Shown here: piece after piece, positions 38,362 to 46,863 of the stretch | Numbering within the stretch: position 1 is the first letter of the stretch | Layout: every line of letters starts with the position of its first letter | Origin: Perlucidibaca aquatica | Lineage (GTDB): Bacteria > Pseudomonadota > Gammaproteobacteria > Pseudomonadales > Moraxellaceae | Assembly (NCBI RefSeq): GCF_001676655.1 | Contig: NZ_LZDB01000001.1 | Span: 372,001 to 436,000, forward strand | Length of the DNA: 64,000 bases | Direction of reading: 5' to 3' | Position numbers and translations under genes: made by a program | Notes under the pieces: generated by a model | What the model was told of the DNA's origin: nothing | The model's database searches: none | The model's input: the letters and a program-made list of their open reading frames with translations, nothing else

Positions 38362-39531
38362 ATGCGCCCGTTAATCATCCTCGGTACAGGTCTGGCCGGT
38401 TACACGCTGGCCCGTGAATACCGCAAGCTCAATGCCGAGCGCGAGCTCGTGCTGATTTCGCAGGATGATGGGCGCAGCTACTCCAAGCCCATGCTGTCGA
38501 ACGGACTGAGCAAGGGCAAAACGGCAGATGCTATTGCGATGGCATCCGCCGCAGACATGGCCACGCAACTGAAGGCGACCGTGCATGCGCATGTCGCCGT
38601 CACCGCGATTGACCGTGCCGCTCAGACGATCACCGTTCAGGCCGCCGACGGCAGCAGCGAAACGCTGGCCTATGGTGACCTCGTGCTGGCGGTAGGCGCT
38701 GACGTTTTCCGTCCACCACTGGGTGGTAACGGCGGCGAGCGCGTCTACACGGTTAACGACTTGGAAGACTACGCTCGTTTCCGTGCTGCTATTGGTGAGA
38801 GCGGTAAGCGCGTACTCATTATTGGTGGCGGTCTGATTGGTTGTGAATTTGCCAATGACTTGTCCGCCAGTGGTTTTGCGGTGGAGCTGGTCGAGCCTAT
38901 GGGTCGCCCATTACCGACGTTACTGCCCGAGCGCGCCTCGGCAGCGGTGGCGGAAGGTTTGCGTTCCCTCGGTGTGAACTTCCATTTTGCAGGTGTGACA
39001 GCGGTCGATCTGGCCGGTGATGGCGTGAGCGTCACGCTATCGGATGGAAAGTCCGTCGCAGCCGATGTGGTGCTCTCTGCCATTGGTTTGCGCCCGCGTG
39101 TTGCGTTAGCTCAGGCCGCAGGTCTAGAGACGGCTCGCGGTATCGTGACCGATCGTTTGCTGCGTACCAGCGACGAGCACATCTATGCGTTAGGTGATTG
39201 CGCCGAGGTGTCCGGTAAAGTGCTGATGTATGTGTTGCCGCTAATGGCCGCAGCACGTGCTTTGGCCAAAACCTTGGCCGGTGAAGCCACGCCGGTGAGC
39301 TACCCCGCCATGCCGGTACAAATCAAGACACCGATTTGCCCGATTGTAGTCTCGCCAGTGGCCCCGAATACCGAAGGTGCTTGGGAAGTGGAAGCGGATG
39401 GTGCCAATGTGAAAGCCAGCTTCCGGGCGGCTAATGGCGACCTGCTGGGGTTTGCCTTAACGGGTAGCTATGCCACCGATATGAAAGTGAAATCGGAAAT
39501 GGCCAAGGCGCTGCCAGCAATTTTGGCTTAA
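38362..39531 (+). CDS. rubB: Rubredoxin-NAD(+) reductase
   Basis: FAD-dependent reductase of 389 residues. N-terminal FAD motif GTGLAGYTLA near 8, NAD-binding motif IGGGLIGCEFA near 150 and the second FAD segment YALGDCAEVSG near 270. It moves electrons from NAD(P)H to rubredoxin (RubA). The C-terminal domain (about 310-389) matches the rubredoxin-binding region of RubB. A terminator follows. Confidence 0.94.
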   Translation: MRPLIILGTGLAGYTLAREYRKLNAERELVLISQDDGRSYSKPMLSNGLSKGKTADAIAMASAADMATQLKATVHAHVAVTAIDRAAQTITVQAADGSSETLAYGDLVLAVGADVFRPPLGGNGGERVYTVNDLEDYARFRAAIGESGKRVLIIGGGLIGCEFANDLSASGFAVELVEPMGRPLPTLLPERASAAVAEGLRSLGVNFHFAGVTAVDLAGDGVSVTLSDGKSVAADVVLSAIGLRPRVALAQAAGLETARGIVTDRLLRTSDEHIYALGDCAEVSGKVLMYVLPLMAAARALAKTLAGEATPVSYPAMPVQIKTPICPIVVSPVAPNTEGAWEVEADGANVKASFRAANGDLLGFALTGSYATDMKVKSEMAKALPAILA

Positions 39532-39570
39532 GCCCACCGCGGAACCATCAGTCCGCGGGAACCGTCAGTG

Positions 39571-39598
39571 AAAATGCCGGCATGTGCCGGCATTTTTT
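39571..39598 (+). terminator. Terminator after rubB
   Basis: 11-bp stem AAAATGCCGGC (39571-39581) with 39586-39596, loop ATGT, then T run. Just upstream, an imperfect 17-base tandem repeat (two copies of CCGCGG-AACC-TCAGT type, 39538-39570) precedes it. Confidence 0.88.
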
Positions 39599-39616
39599 AT
39601 GCAGAGGGGAAGCGGG

Positions 39617-40423
39617 TTAGCGCTGCTCTGCAGCCCCGGCTTGCTTGTACAGCGTGCGGGCACGATCAATGTCTTGCTCCACGCCATCCCCTGTTAAGTA
39701 CATATCGCCTAAGCGTGACATGGCTTTGGCATAGCCTTGATTCGCCGCTTGCTCAAACCAACGGGCAGCCTTGCGGCGATTCTGACGAACCCCTTCACCG
39801 TTGTAATACATCTGCGCCAAGTTAAATTGTGCTTCTACGACGCCTTGATCGGCAGCCTCTTCATACCAGTCCGCGGCCTTGCCTTTGTCCTGCGGTACAC
39901 CAACACCTTGGTCATACATCAGGCCTAGGTTGTTTTGCGCGAGGGCTGAGCCTCGTTTTGCTGCACGGGTGAGTAGCTCTGCGGCTTTGCGGCGATCCTG
40001 GGGAAGACCCTTGCCCTCGTAGTAAGACATGCCTAGGGCGTAGAGGGCTGGCGGGTAGTTTTGCTCAGCAGCCAGACGGAACCAGGTGTTGGCCACTTTA
40101 TAGTCGCGCTCCACACCTAAGCCGCTGAAATACAGCGCACCTAGGTTGTATTGCGCACGATCTAAGCCTTGTTTAGCCGACTTGGTAAACCACTCGGCTG
40201 CTTTAGTGCGATTACGCACCAAGCCATCGCCGTTGTAGTAAAAAATAGCAAAGTTGTATTGAGCTTCGGGAGAGCCGCGCTGGGCCTCCAAGCGAGTTTG
40301 CGCCAAGGAGACGGTGCTGCGATCACCTTTGATGCTAGGGGCAGCATACGCCACCGAAATGCCTGCACATAAGCAGAGCATCACTAAGCGATTCAAACGC
40401 GATAGGGGCATATCGTCATCCAT
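39617..40423 (-). CDS. Exported Sel1-repeat (TPR-like) protein
   Basis: Protein of 268 residues with a signal peptide (RLVMLCLCAGISVAYA) and six consecutive 36-residue Sel1 repeats from about residue 52 to 265, each with the pattern AxYxLGxxYxxGxGV. Sel1 repeats mediate protein-protein contacts in the periplasm. No enzyme domain. It is alone on the minus strand, convergent with rubB; the internal ATG four codons in could also be used. Confidence 0.88.
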   Translation of the reverse strand: MDDDMPLSRLNRLVMLCLCAGISVAYAAPSIKGDRSTVSLAQTRLEAQRGSPEAQYNFAIFYYNGDGLVRNRTKAAEWFTKSAKQGLDRAQYNLGALYFSGLGVERDYKVANTWFRLAAEQNYPPALYALGMSYYEGKGLPQDRRKAAELLTRAAKRGSALAQNNLGLMYDQGVGVPQDKGKAADWYEEAADQGVVEAQFNLAQMYYNGEGVRQNRRKAARWFEQAANQGYAKAMSRLGDMYLTGDGVEQDIDRARTLYKQAGAAEQR

Positions 40424-40505
40424 TGAACAAAAGTACGATTAACAATTTACCAATCGATAGTCGGCACGGGAAGTGCAAAGCCCATGCATTGTGTTGGAAT
40501 TGTGT

Positions 40506-42599
40506 TTAAACGGTCGCGTAATGGTCTTTTTCTGCAACCCAGCGTTGCAGGAGTGCTTGCTCAAGTCTAGCGTTATCTCGCATGAGGTGTTCTGCCAGCA
40601 CGCGAGCCGGTTCTAGCAAGTGTTGATCACGCAGCAAATCCGCCATGCGAAAACTGATATCTCCGGTTTGGCGAGTACCCAGCACCTCGCCAGGACCGCG
40701 CAAACTAAGGTCTTTTTCTGCAATGACAAAACCATCTTGCGAGTCGCGCAGAATTTGCAGGCGTTCGCGTCCGAGGCCGGATAACGGGGTTTGATAAAGC
40801 AGAACGCAGAAGCTTGCCGCCGATCCTCGACCCACACGCCCGCGTAATTGATGGAGCTGAGACAGACCTAAGCGCTCCGGATTTTCAATCACCATGAGAC
40901 TGGCGTTGGGCACATCCACGCCAACCTCAATGACGGTGGTGGCGACGAGCACGGCTATCTGACCACTCGCGAAGGCGGCCATGATGGCGGCCTTGTCAGC
41001 CGCTTTGAGCTGGCCATGAATTAAGCCAATGGCGAGATGGGGCAGAGACTCCCGCAGCAAATCAGCCGCGACCTCTGCGGCTTGCGCTTGGATTTGTTCA
41101 TTGTCTTCAATCAATGTGCACACCCAATACACCTGCTGGCCACTGGCGACATGATGGGCAATACGCGTAATCAGGTCGTCGCGTCGGGTGGCGGGAAGCA
41201 CGACGGTCTGGATGGGTTGTCGGCCCGGTGGCAAGCCCTGAATCACGGATGTATCGAGATCGCCATAGGCGCTCATGGCCAGCGTGCGCGGAATGGGGGT
41301 GGCTGTCATGATGAGCTGATGGGGTGCGAATCCGCTGGCCAGGCCGCGTCGGGTCAGCGCTAAGCGTTGCTCAACACCGAAGCGATGTTGCTCATCAATA
41401 ATCACTAAACCTAATCGGGCGAATTGCACGCTGTCTTGAAACAGGGCATGCGTGCCGGTGACCAGGCGGCACTCGCCCGAAGCGATGCTGTTGAGCTGAG
41501 TCTGTCGCGCCTTGCCGGTGACTTTGCCGGCCAGCCATCCCACCGGAATGCCCAAGGGCTCGAACCAACTTTGAAAGCGCTGGCGATGTTGCTCTGCCAG
41601 AATTTCCGTGGGGGCCATGATGGCCACTTGGTAACCAGCGGCGAGTACCGGGCAGGCAGCGAGTGCGGCTACCACGGTTTTGCCAGAGCCTACATCCCCT
41701 TGAACCAAGCGCAGCATAGGCGTGGGTTGTTGCAGATCGTGTCGAATTTCGTGCAGTACCGTCTGCTGACCGTGGGTCAGTTGAAAGGGCAGTTGGTGAA
41801 GAAACTGTTCACTGAGTTGGGCGCTGTCGGTGCAGGCAGGCGCGGGCCACTGTCGTTGACGCTGGCGCCGTTGCAGCAGACTGAGCTGATGTGCCACCAG
41901 CTCCTCGAAGGCTAATCGTTGTTGCGCAGGATGCTCGCCCGCAAGCAAGCGACGGCGGTCGCTATCGAGCGGTGGCGCATGCACATAGCGCAGGGCATCG
42001 GCCAAGGTCCAACCGCCGCTGCTGCGCGCGGGCAGCACATCCACCAGTGCATCGGTTTGATCCAGCAGGGGCAGGGCTCGTGCCATTAGCTCCCGCAATC
42101 GGCGTTGCGTCAGGCCATCCACCAACGGGTAAATCGGCGTGAGCGTGGCGGTCAGGCCGGACTCGGGCGACGCCGTTTCTTCACTCAGGAACTCGACTTC
42201 AGGATGCACCATTTCTGGCCCTAGCGGGCCCAGGCGCACCTCACCAAAAACGCGTACGCGCAGACCTGGCCGGTAGCTTTCTTTTTGACTTTGACGGAAA
42301 TGGTAAAAGCGCAGGGTGAGTCCGCCCGTGTGGTCACGCAGACGAACGAGCAAGGCGCGGCGGCGACCGAGTGCGATATCCGCGAGCTTCACTTCGCCTT
42401 CGGCCAAGGTGGTCATGCCAGGAATCAACGCGCCGAAGGGCGTGATTTGACTACGGTCTTCGTATTGGCGAGGGAGAAGAAACAGCAGGTCTTCAACCGT
42501 ATTAATGCCTAGTTTCGCGAGCTTTTCAGCCAGCGCCGGGCCTACGCCACGGAGTTGACGCATGGGCAGCGAGTGAAGAAAACCGCTGGCCGATGTCAT
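40506..42599 (-). CDS. recG: ATP-dependent DNA helicase RecG
   Basis: Branch-migration helicase of 697 residues that remodels stalled forks and Holliday junctions. N-terminal wedge/OB domain (about 60-180), Walker A QGDVGSGKTVVA near 300, DEQH box VIIDEQHRFG near 393, TATPIPRTLA and the C-terminal motif LHQLRGRVGRG. The start is the ATG at 42599, which overlaps the oxyR stop (ATGA), so the genes are translationally coupled; the open frame beyond is antisense to oxyR. Confidence 0.97.
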   Translation of the reverse strand: MTSASGFLHSLPMRQLRGVGPALAEKLAKLGINTVEDLLFLLPRQYEDRSQITPFGALIPGMTTLAEGEVKLADIALGRRRALLVRLRDHTGGLTLRFYHFRQSQKESYRPGLRVRVFGEVRLGPLGPEMVHPEVEFLSEETASPESGLTATLTPIYPLVDGLTQRRLRELMARALPLLDQTDALVDVLPARSSGGWTLADALRYVHAPPLDSDRRRLLAGEHPAQQRLAFEELVAHQLSLLQRRQRQRQWPAPACTDSAQLSEQFLHQLPFQLTHGQQTVLHEIRHDLQQPTPMLRLVQGDVGSGKTVVAALAACPVLAAGYQVAIMAPTEILAEQHRQRFQSWFEPLGIPVGWLAGKVTGKARQTQLNSIASGECRLVTGTHALFQDSVQFARLGLVIIDEQHRFGVEQRLALTRRGLASGFAPHQLIMTATPIPRTLAMSAYGDLDTSVIQGLPPGRQPIQTVVLPATRRDDLITRIAHHVASGQQVYWVCTLIEDNEQIQAQAAEVAADLLRESLPHLAIGLIHGQLKAADKAAIMAAFASGQIAVLVATTVIEVGVDVPNASLMVIENPERLGLSQLHQLRGRVGRGSAASFCVLLYQTPLSGLGRERLQILRDSQDGFVIAEKDLSLRGPGEVLGTRQTGDISFRMADLLRDQHLLEPARVLAEHLMRDNARLEQALLQRWVAEKDHYATV

Positions 42600-43492
42600 G
42601 TGAGACGAACAGCGCCCGGGAGTTGCAACGATTGCAAGGCTTGTGTGAGTGCCTCTAAGGCGCGCCGACGCGGGAAGCGGTAGCGGCTGGCAAGTACGAT
42701 TTGGCGCATAGGGGCAGGTTTGAGCGGCCGAGAAATAACGTCGTCGTCTACTAGGTAAGGTTCGGCAATAGCCGGGATAAACGTGCTGCCCAGGCCGTTG
42801 GCAACCATATGACGCAGCGTCATGAGCGAGCTGCCGGTACGGATGCTGCCGGCGGCACTGCTCAGGGCACAAGTCTCTAGCACTTGGTCTCGGAAGCAAT
42901 GGCCTTCACCGAGCATCAAGAGCGGGCTGTTACTGACCTCACTACTATTAATGCTGCGGCGTTTCGCCCAAGGGTGTTGCGCCGACATTAACAAGCTAAA
43001 GGGCTCTTCAAACAAGGCCACGACACGCGTCTCCGGTGGCTCGAAGGGCAGAGCCACCAGAATGGCGTCTAAGTCGCCATTGGCGAGTTGTTGATCAAGC
43101 ACATGGGTATAGTTTTCTTCTAAATACAGCTTTAAAGGGCTGGCATTGGCTCTGAGTTGCCGTATTAAGGCCGGAAATAAGTAGGGCCCCAGCGTAAAAA
43201 TGGCGCCGACACGCAGGGGTTCGGCAAATTCGTCTCTGGCCTGATTGGCAAGATGCGTGAGTGCTTCCGCTTCATTTAGCACCACTTGCGCTTGGGCAAT
43301 GACGGCTTCGCCGGCAGGTGTGACGAGAACCCCATGACGATGGCGTTCGAATATACTCAAATTGAGCGATTCTTCGAGTTTGCGAATGGCCACCGACAGC
43401 GTCGGTTGCGCCACATGGCAACGCTCAGCCGCGCGGCCAAAATGGCGCTCTTGGGCTAAGGTGACTAAATAACGAAGCTCGGTCAGTGTCAT
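42596..43492 (-). CDS. oxyR: Hydrogen peroxide-responsive regulator OxyR
   Basis: LysR-type regulator of 298 residues. N-terminal winged HTH (AAERCHVAQPTLSVAIRKLE) and the redox site with two Cys in GEGHCFRDQVLETC near residues 199 and 208, the spacing of OxyR Cys199-Cys208. An oxyR-recG operon is known in Pseudomonas. Likely target in the window: the rubrerythrin promoter at 37463-37499. Confidence 0.95.
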   Translation of the reverse strand: MTLTELRYLVTLAQERHFGRAAERCHVAQPTLSVAIRKLEESLNLSIFERHRHGVLVTPAGEAVIAQAQVVLNEAEALTHLANQARDEFAEPLRVGAIFTLGPYLFPALIRQLRANASPLKLYLEENYTHVLDQQLANGDLDAILVALPFEPPETRVVALFEEPFSLLMSAQHPWAKRRSINSSEVSNSPLLMLGEGHCFRDQVLETCALSSAAGSIRTGSSLMTLRHMVANGLGSTFIPAIAEPYLVDDDVISRPLKPAPMRQIVLASRYRFPRRRALEALTQALQSLQLPGAVRLT

Positions 43493-43553
43493 GGGCCATC
43501 ACACGAATTGGTTTCAATGAACAGTAGCCAAAACCTATGAGTTTGGGAATTCT

Positions 43554-44423
43554 ATGGCAAGAATATTAATCGTGGGTGCGGGCGATGTGGGTGGCCGCGT
43601 TGCGGTGCTTTTGGCCGAGCAGGGCCATCGTGTTTGGGCGTTACGTCGGTCCATGCCCGAACAACGGCAGCCTCTAGCGGGCGTGCAAACACTGGTCGCT
43701 GATGTCACACGCCCAGAAACCCTGACGCAGTTGCCAGAGAACCTAGACGTGATCATTACGGCCCTGAGCCCAGGTGAGTCCGGCGAAGCGGCGTACCGTC
43801 GAGTGTATGTGGAAGGCACACGTCATCTGCTTCAGGCCCTAGAAGGGCAGAACGTGATTCGTCACTTTTGGGTGTCATCAACCAGCGTCTACGGCGAACA
43901 AAATGGCGGTTGGATCGATGACAACACGCCTGTCGATGCCAGCAGCCCAACCACCGACGCGCTAATTGCTGCGGAAGCGGTGGCCAAGGCATCGTCAATC
44001 CCGTGCACCCTGGTGCGCTTTGGCGGGCTGTATGGTCCGGGGCGGCATTGGTTATTGCGTTGGGTTAGTTCGGGGCGCGCCATGCAGTCACAGCCGCCGG
44101 TGTGGAGCAATCGCATACACGTGGAGGATGCCGCAGGCTTTCTAGCCCATCTCGCGATGCTGGCCTTGCGTGGCGAAACACTGCACGACACTTATATCGG
44201 CGTGGATGATGCGCCCAGTGCGCAGCATGAGGTACTGACTTGGCTGGCGCAGCAGCTGGGCTGCGCGGTGCCTCCTGAAGTGACTGAAATCAGCGCCCAG
44301 AGGGGAAAGCGACTGCGCAATACTCGATTACGTGCCAGTGGCTATGCACTGCGTTACCCGAGTTTTCGAGAGGGCTATTTGCAGGTGCTGTTGCAGGTAT
44401 TGGCAGCTCGAGAAGCGCATTAA
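43554..44423 (+). CDS. NAD-dependent epimerase/dehydratase-like (atypical SDR) protein
   Basis: Protein of 289 residues. Rossmann motif GAGDVGGRVA near residue 7, VSSTSVYG near 107 and an extended-SDR layout resembling YeeZ-type proteins. The usual YxxxK pair is not evident, so it may be an atypical SDR that binds NAD(P) without standard catalysis. It diverges from oxyR (61-base gap). Substrate unknown. Confidence 0.75.
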   Translation: MARILIVGAGDVGGRVAVLLAEQGHRVWALRRSMPEQRQPLAGVQTLVADVTRPETLTQLPENLDVIITALSPGESGEAAYRRVYVEGTRHLLQALEGQNVIRHFWVSSTSVYGEQNGGWIDDNTPVDASSPTTDALIAAEAVAKASSIPCTLVRFGGLYGPGRHWLLRWVSSGRAMQSQPPVWSNRIHVEDAAGFLAHLAMLALRGETLHDTYIGVDDAPSAQHEVLTWLAQQLGCAVPPEVTEISAQRGKRLRNTRLRASGYALRYPSFREGYLQVLLQVLAAREAH

Positions 44424-44514
44424 CATTTCTTTGATGGCTCGATTAAGGCAATCGCATTACCATCCCGCCACATAAATAAAACAATTTGGCTATTTCTGGC
44501 CAGTGAGGGGCAGT

Positions 44515-46422
44515 ATGCAGTTGCGCATGATTTCCGCAGCACTTGTGGCGTTATCACTTTATGGGTGTGGCAGCGGCTCTGAAAATAAGCCAGATCCTCA
44601 GGGTGAAACGGGGGCTAAATCGGAGCGTGTGGCGAGCTTCAAGGTGCCCAATCGGACGCAGCAAACGCCAGAAAATGCCAACGAAGCTTCGTGTGCCCGT
44701 AAAGCTAATTTAACGGGTGGCCGCCATCATCAAGTGAAATTGACCTCGGCCAGTGGCAAGGTCATTAGCTTTGAAGTCATTGAACCAAAAGTCATTAACT
44801 GTACGGAGGGTAACCCCCTCGTCCTTCAAGGTCACGGCTTTGGCGGCTCGCGTACGATTGACCCCGCCGGTACGTTTCTCGAGCGCCTACAAAACAACGG
44901 TTATGCCGTTATTAGTATTGACCAGCGTGGCTTTGGTGAAAGCACGGGCACCGTGCGCGTCATGGACCCCAATGCCGAAGGTAAAGATCTGCTGCAAATC
45001 TTGGATTGGGCCGAGAAAAATCTCGATTATCTGGCGCAAGACACCACGGATAATGTGAACTTCAACCTAGTTGCCGGCTCTACTGGCGGCAGTTATGGCG
45101 GCATGTATCAAATGTTGATTCACAACATGGATCCTAAGCAGCGACTGGATGCATTAACGCCGGACATTACCCCGCATGATTTGCGTTATAGCCTGAATCC
45201 CAACAGCACCATTAAGTCGGCTTGGGTGGCTCTGTTAGCCGTGGGTGGAGAAGCAGGTGCGAGCGAGAAACTAATTGGCGGCTTAGATCCGGTGTTAAAA
45301 GAAACGCTGCTGCGCGGTGCCGCAACCAACACGATACACGCGGGCGCGCTGCCATTCTTCTATTACCACAGCGTGCGTTACTTTACGGACGCTAAGCCTG
45401 CGAGCGCACAGGAGCCCATGGACTTCCTGGGGGCTCCCTTGAGTGATCTATTAACCTACGAAGTGCCCGCAACCAAACCAAAGCCGGTGAGCATTCTGTT
45501 TTCGCAAGGCATGCGCGATACCTTATTTGACTTCAACAATGGTTGGGACAATTTCCAAGCGTACAAGGCGCTTGGCGGCGACGTCCGTTTGATGACACAT
45601 GAGTCCGGTCATATTTTGCCGGGTACGCAAACGATCTTGGCGCAAGCGGGGCCGTTAGGTGACGCAGTCAATCAGATCACTGATCAGCTAAATGGTGCCG
45701 GGCTGAGTACGGTGGAGCTGCAGAAGCCGTCAGGCGCTAATGCTTGCGGAGGCCTAGATCGCTTTGATCTGACCCTGGCCTTCCTCAATGAAAAGCTGAA
45801 TCCGCCCAACAAAGTCGCCAGCTCTGCCGCCATTGTGGCGGGTTTGGATAGGCTGAAAAGTCAGGTGTGTTTATCACTGGACGATAAAAAAGCGGCTTGG
45901 GTAAATGCAGACCAAATTGCAGACAAAAACTTGGTCAAAGCAGTTCCCATTCCAGCCACCACCTTGCCGGTGGCCAATTCCTTATTGGGCCTGACCAGTC
46001 TGCTACAACCCACGTTTATTCCGCTGGCAAACCTGCCCGCAGCGCGCCGCACGGTGGCGGGCATTGGCCAGCTAAAAATTAAACTAGCCTCGATACTGCC
46101 GGTTGATGGCTGTGCATTCGCAGGCTCTCTGCCGCCGGAATTCCCCATCAAGGGCTGTGATGCAATTGTCTATATTGGTTGGGGTGCAAAGTCTGGCTCA
46201 GCCGCGCCGCGCTTACTCGATGAGCAAGTCGTACCGGTACGTGGGCTGGGCGATCACACCATCAGAATGGTGGGCGTTGCTGACGAGTTGGCCGCTGACG
46301 AGAGCTTGGGCTTGCTGGTTTATGGCTACCACTTGCAGTATTTAACCAGTATTTCGCGTGACCTCTTGGTGCCCGCGGTGACGGTGAGTGGCACGGTGGA
46401 CGTGCCACTGCTAAACCCGTAA
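44515..46422 (+). CDS. Lipoprotein with alpha/beta-hydrolase (peptidase S15-like) domain
   Basis: Protein of 635 residues with a short lipoprotein signal ending LYGC (Cys18). The hydrolase domain (about 75-400) shows the oxyanion region LQGHGFGGSR, DQRGFGES, nucleophile Ser193 in GSTGGSYGGM, a candidate Asp in GMRDTLFDFNN and His in THESGHILPG, resembling X-Pro dipeptidyl-peptidase/CocE-type enzymes. The C-terminal 230 residues are an unrecognised beta-rich region. ATG 44515 follows GAGGGG; a GTG at 44503 is less likely. Substrate unknown. Confidence 0.8.
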   Translation: MQLRMISAALVALSLYGCGSGSENKPDPQGETGAKSERVASFKVPNRTQQTPENANEASCARKANLTGGRHHQVKLTSASGKVISFEVIEPKVINCTEGNPLVLQGHGFGGSRTIDPAGTFLERLQNNGYAVISIDQRGFGESTGTVRVMDPNAEGKDLLQILDWAEKNLDYLAQDTTDNVNFNLVAGSTGGSYGGMYQMLIHNMDPKQRLDALTPDITPHDLRYSLNPNSTIKSAWVALLAVGGEAGASEKLIGGLDPVLKETLLRGAATNTIHAGALPFFYYHSVRYFTDAKPASAQEPMDFLGAPLSDLLTYEVPATKPKPVSILFSQGMRDTLFDFNNGWDNFQAYKALGGDVRLMTHESGHILPGTQTILAQAGPLGDAVNQITDQLNGAGLSTVELQKPSGANACGGLDRFDLTLAFLNEKLNPPNKVASSAAIVAGLDRLKSQVCLSLDDKKAAWVNADQIADKNLVKAVPIPATTLPVANSLLGLTSLLQPTFIPLANLPAARRTVAGIGQLKIKLASILPVDGCAFAGSLPPEFPIKGCDAIVYIGWGAKSGSAAPRLLDEQVVPVRGLGDHTIRMVGVADELAADESLGLLVYGYHLQYLTSISRDLLVPAVTVSGTVDVPLLNP

Positions 46423-46447
46423 CCGCTGGGCGAGGGTGGTGCTGCGC

Positions 46448-46831
46448 TTAGGCCGGCACCACCACAATGCCATCCATTTCAACTAATGCGGCACGGGGTA
46501 GCGAGGCCACGCCAATGGCAGCGCGCGCTGGGTAAGGCTGCTGAAAATAACGTGCCATGATTTCGTTAACCAGGGCGAAGTGGCCCAAGTCTGTTAAGAA
46601 AATATTGAGCTTAGCAATGTCATTGAGGCTTGCGCCGCCGGCTTCACAGACTGCTTTCAGGTTGTCAAACACCTGCACGATTTGCGCTTCAATGCCGTCC
46701 ACCATCTGCATGCTGGCTGGGTTCAGGCCGATCTGACCGGACAAATAAATGGTGTTGCCCACTTTCACTGCTTGCGAGTAAGTGCCGATGGCGGCAGGTG
46801 CAGCGCTCGTGGAAATGATGGAACGATTCAT
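46448..46831 (-). CDS. ridA: RidA-family reactive imine/enamine deaminase
   Basis: RidA (YjgF/YER057c/UK114) protein of 127 residues that hydrolyses reactive enamine/imine intermediates from PLP enzymes. Conserved features: [21 protein letters not shown] and the catalytic Arg in [21 protein letters not shown]. It is the last gene of the minus-strand gmk-rpoZ-spoT-ridA unit, 32 bases after spoT. Confidence 0.95.
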   Translation of the reverse strand: MNRSIISTSAAPAAIGTYSQAVKVGNTIYLSGQIGLNPASMQMVDGIEAQIVQVFDNLKAVCEAGGASLNDIAKLNIFLTDLGHFALVNEIMARYFQQPYPARAAIGVASLPRAALVEMDGIVVVPA

Positions 46832-46863
46832 AGCGACTCCCTAGAGAAAGAAAAATGGCGGCG

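Noticed and set aside
39538-39570. Tandem 17-base repeat before the rubB terminator
   Set aside because: Only two imperfect copies and no evident function.
42600-42899. N-terminal 100-codon extension of recG
   Set aside because: It is antisense to the end of oxyR and not conserved; the ATGA overlap gives a natural RecG start.
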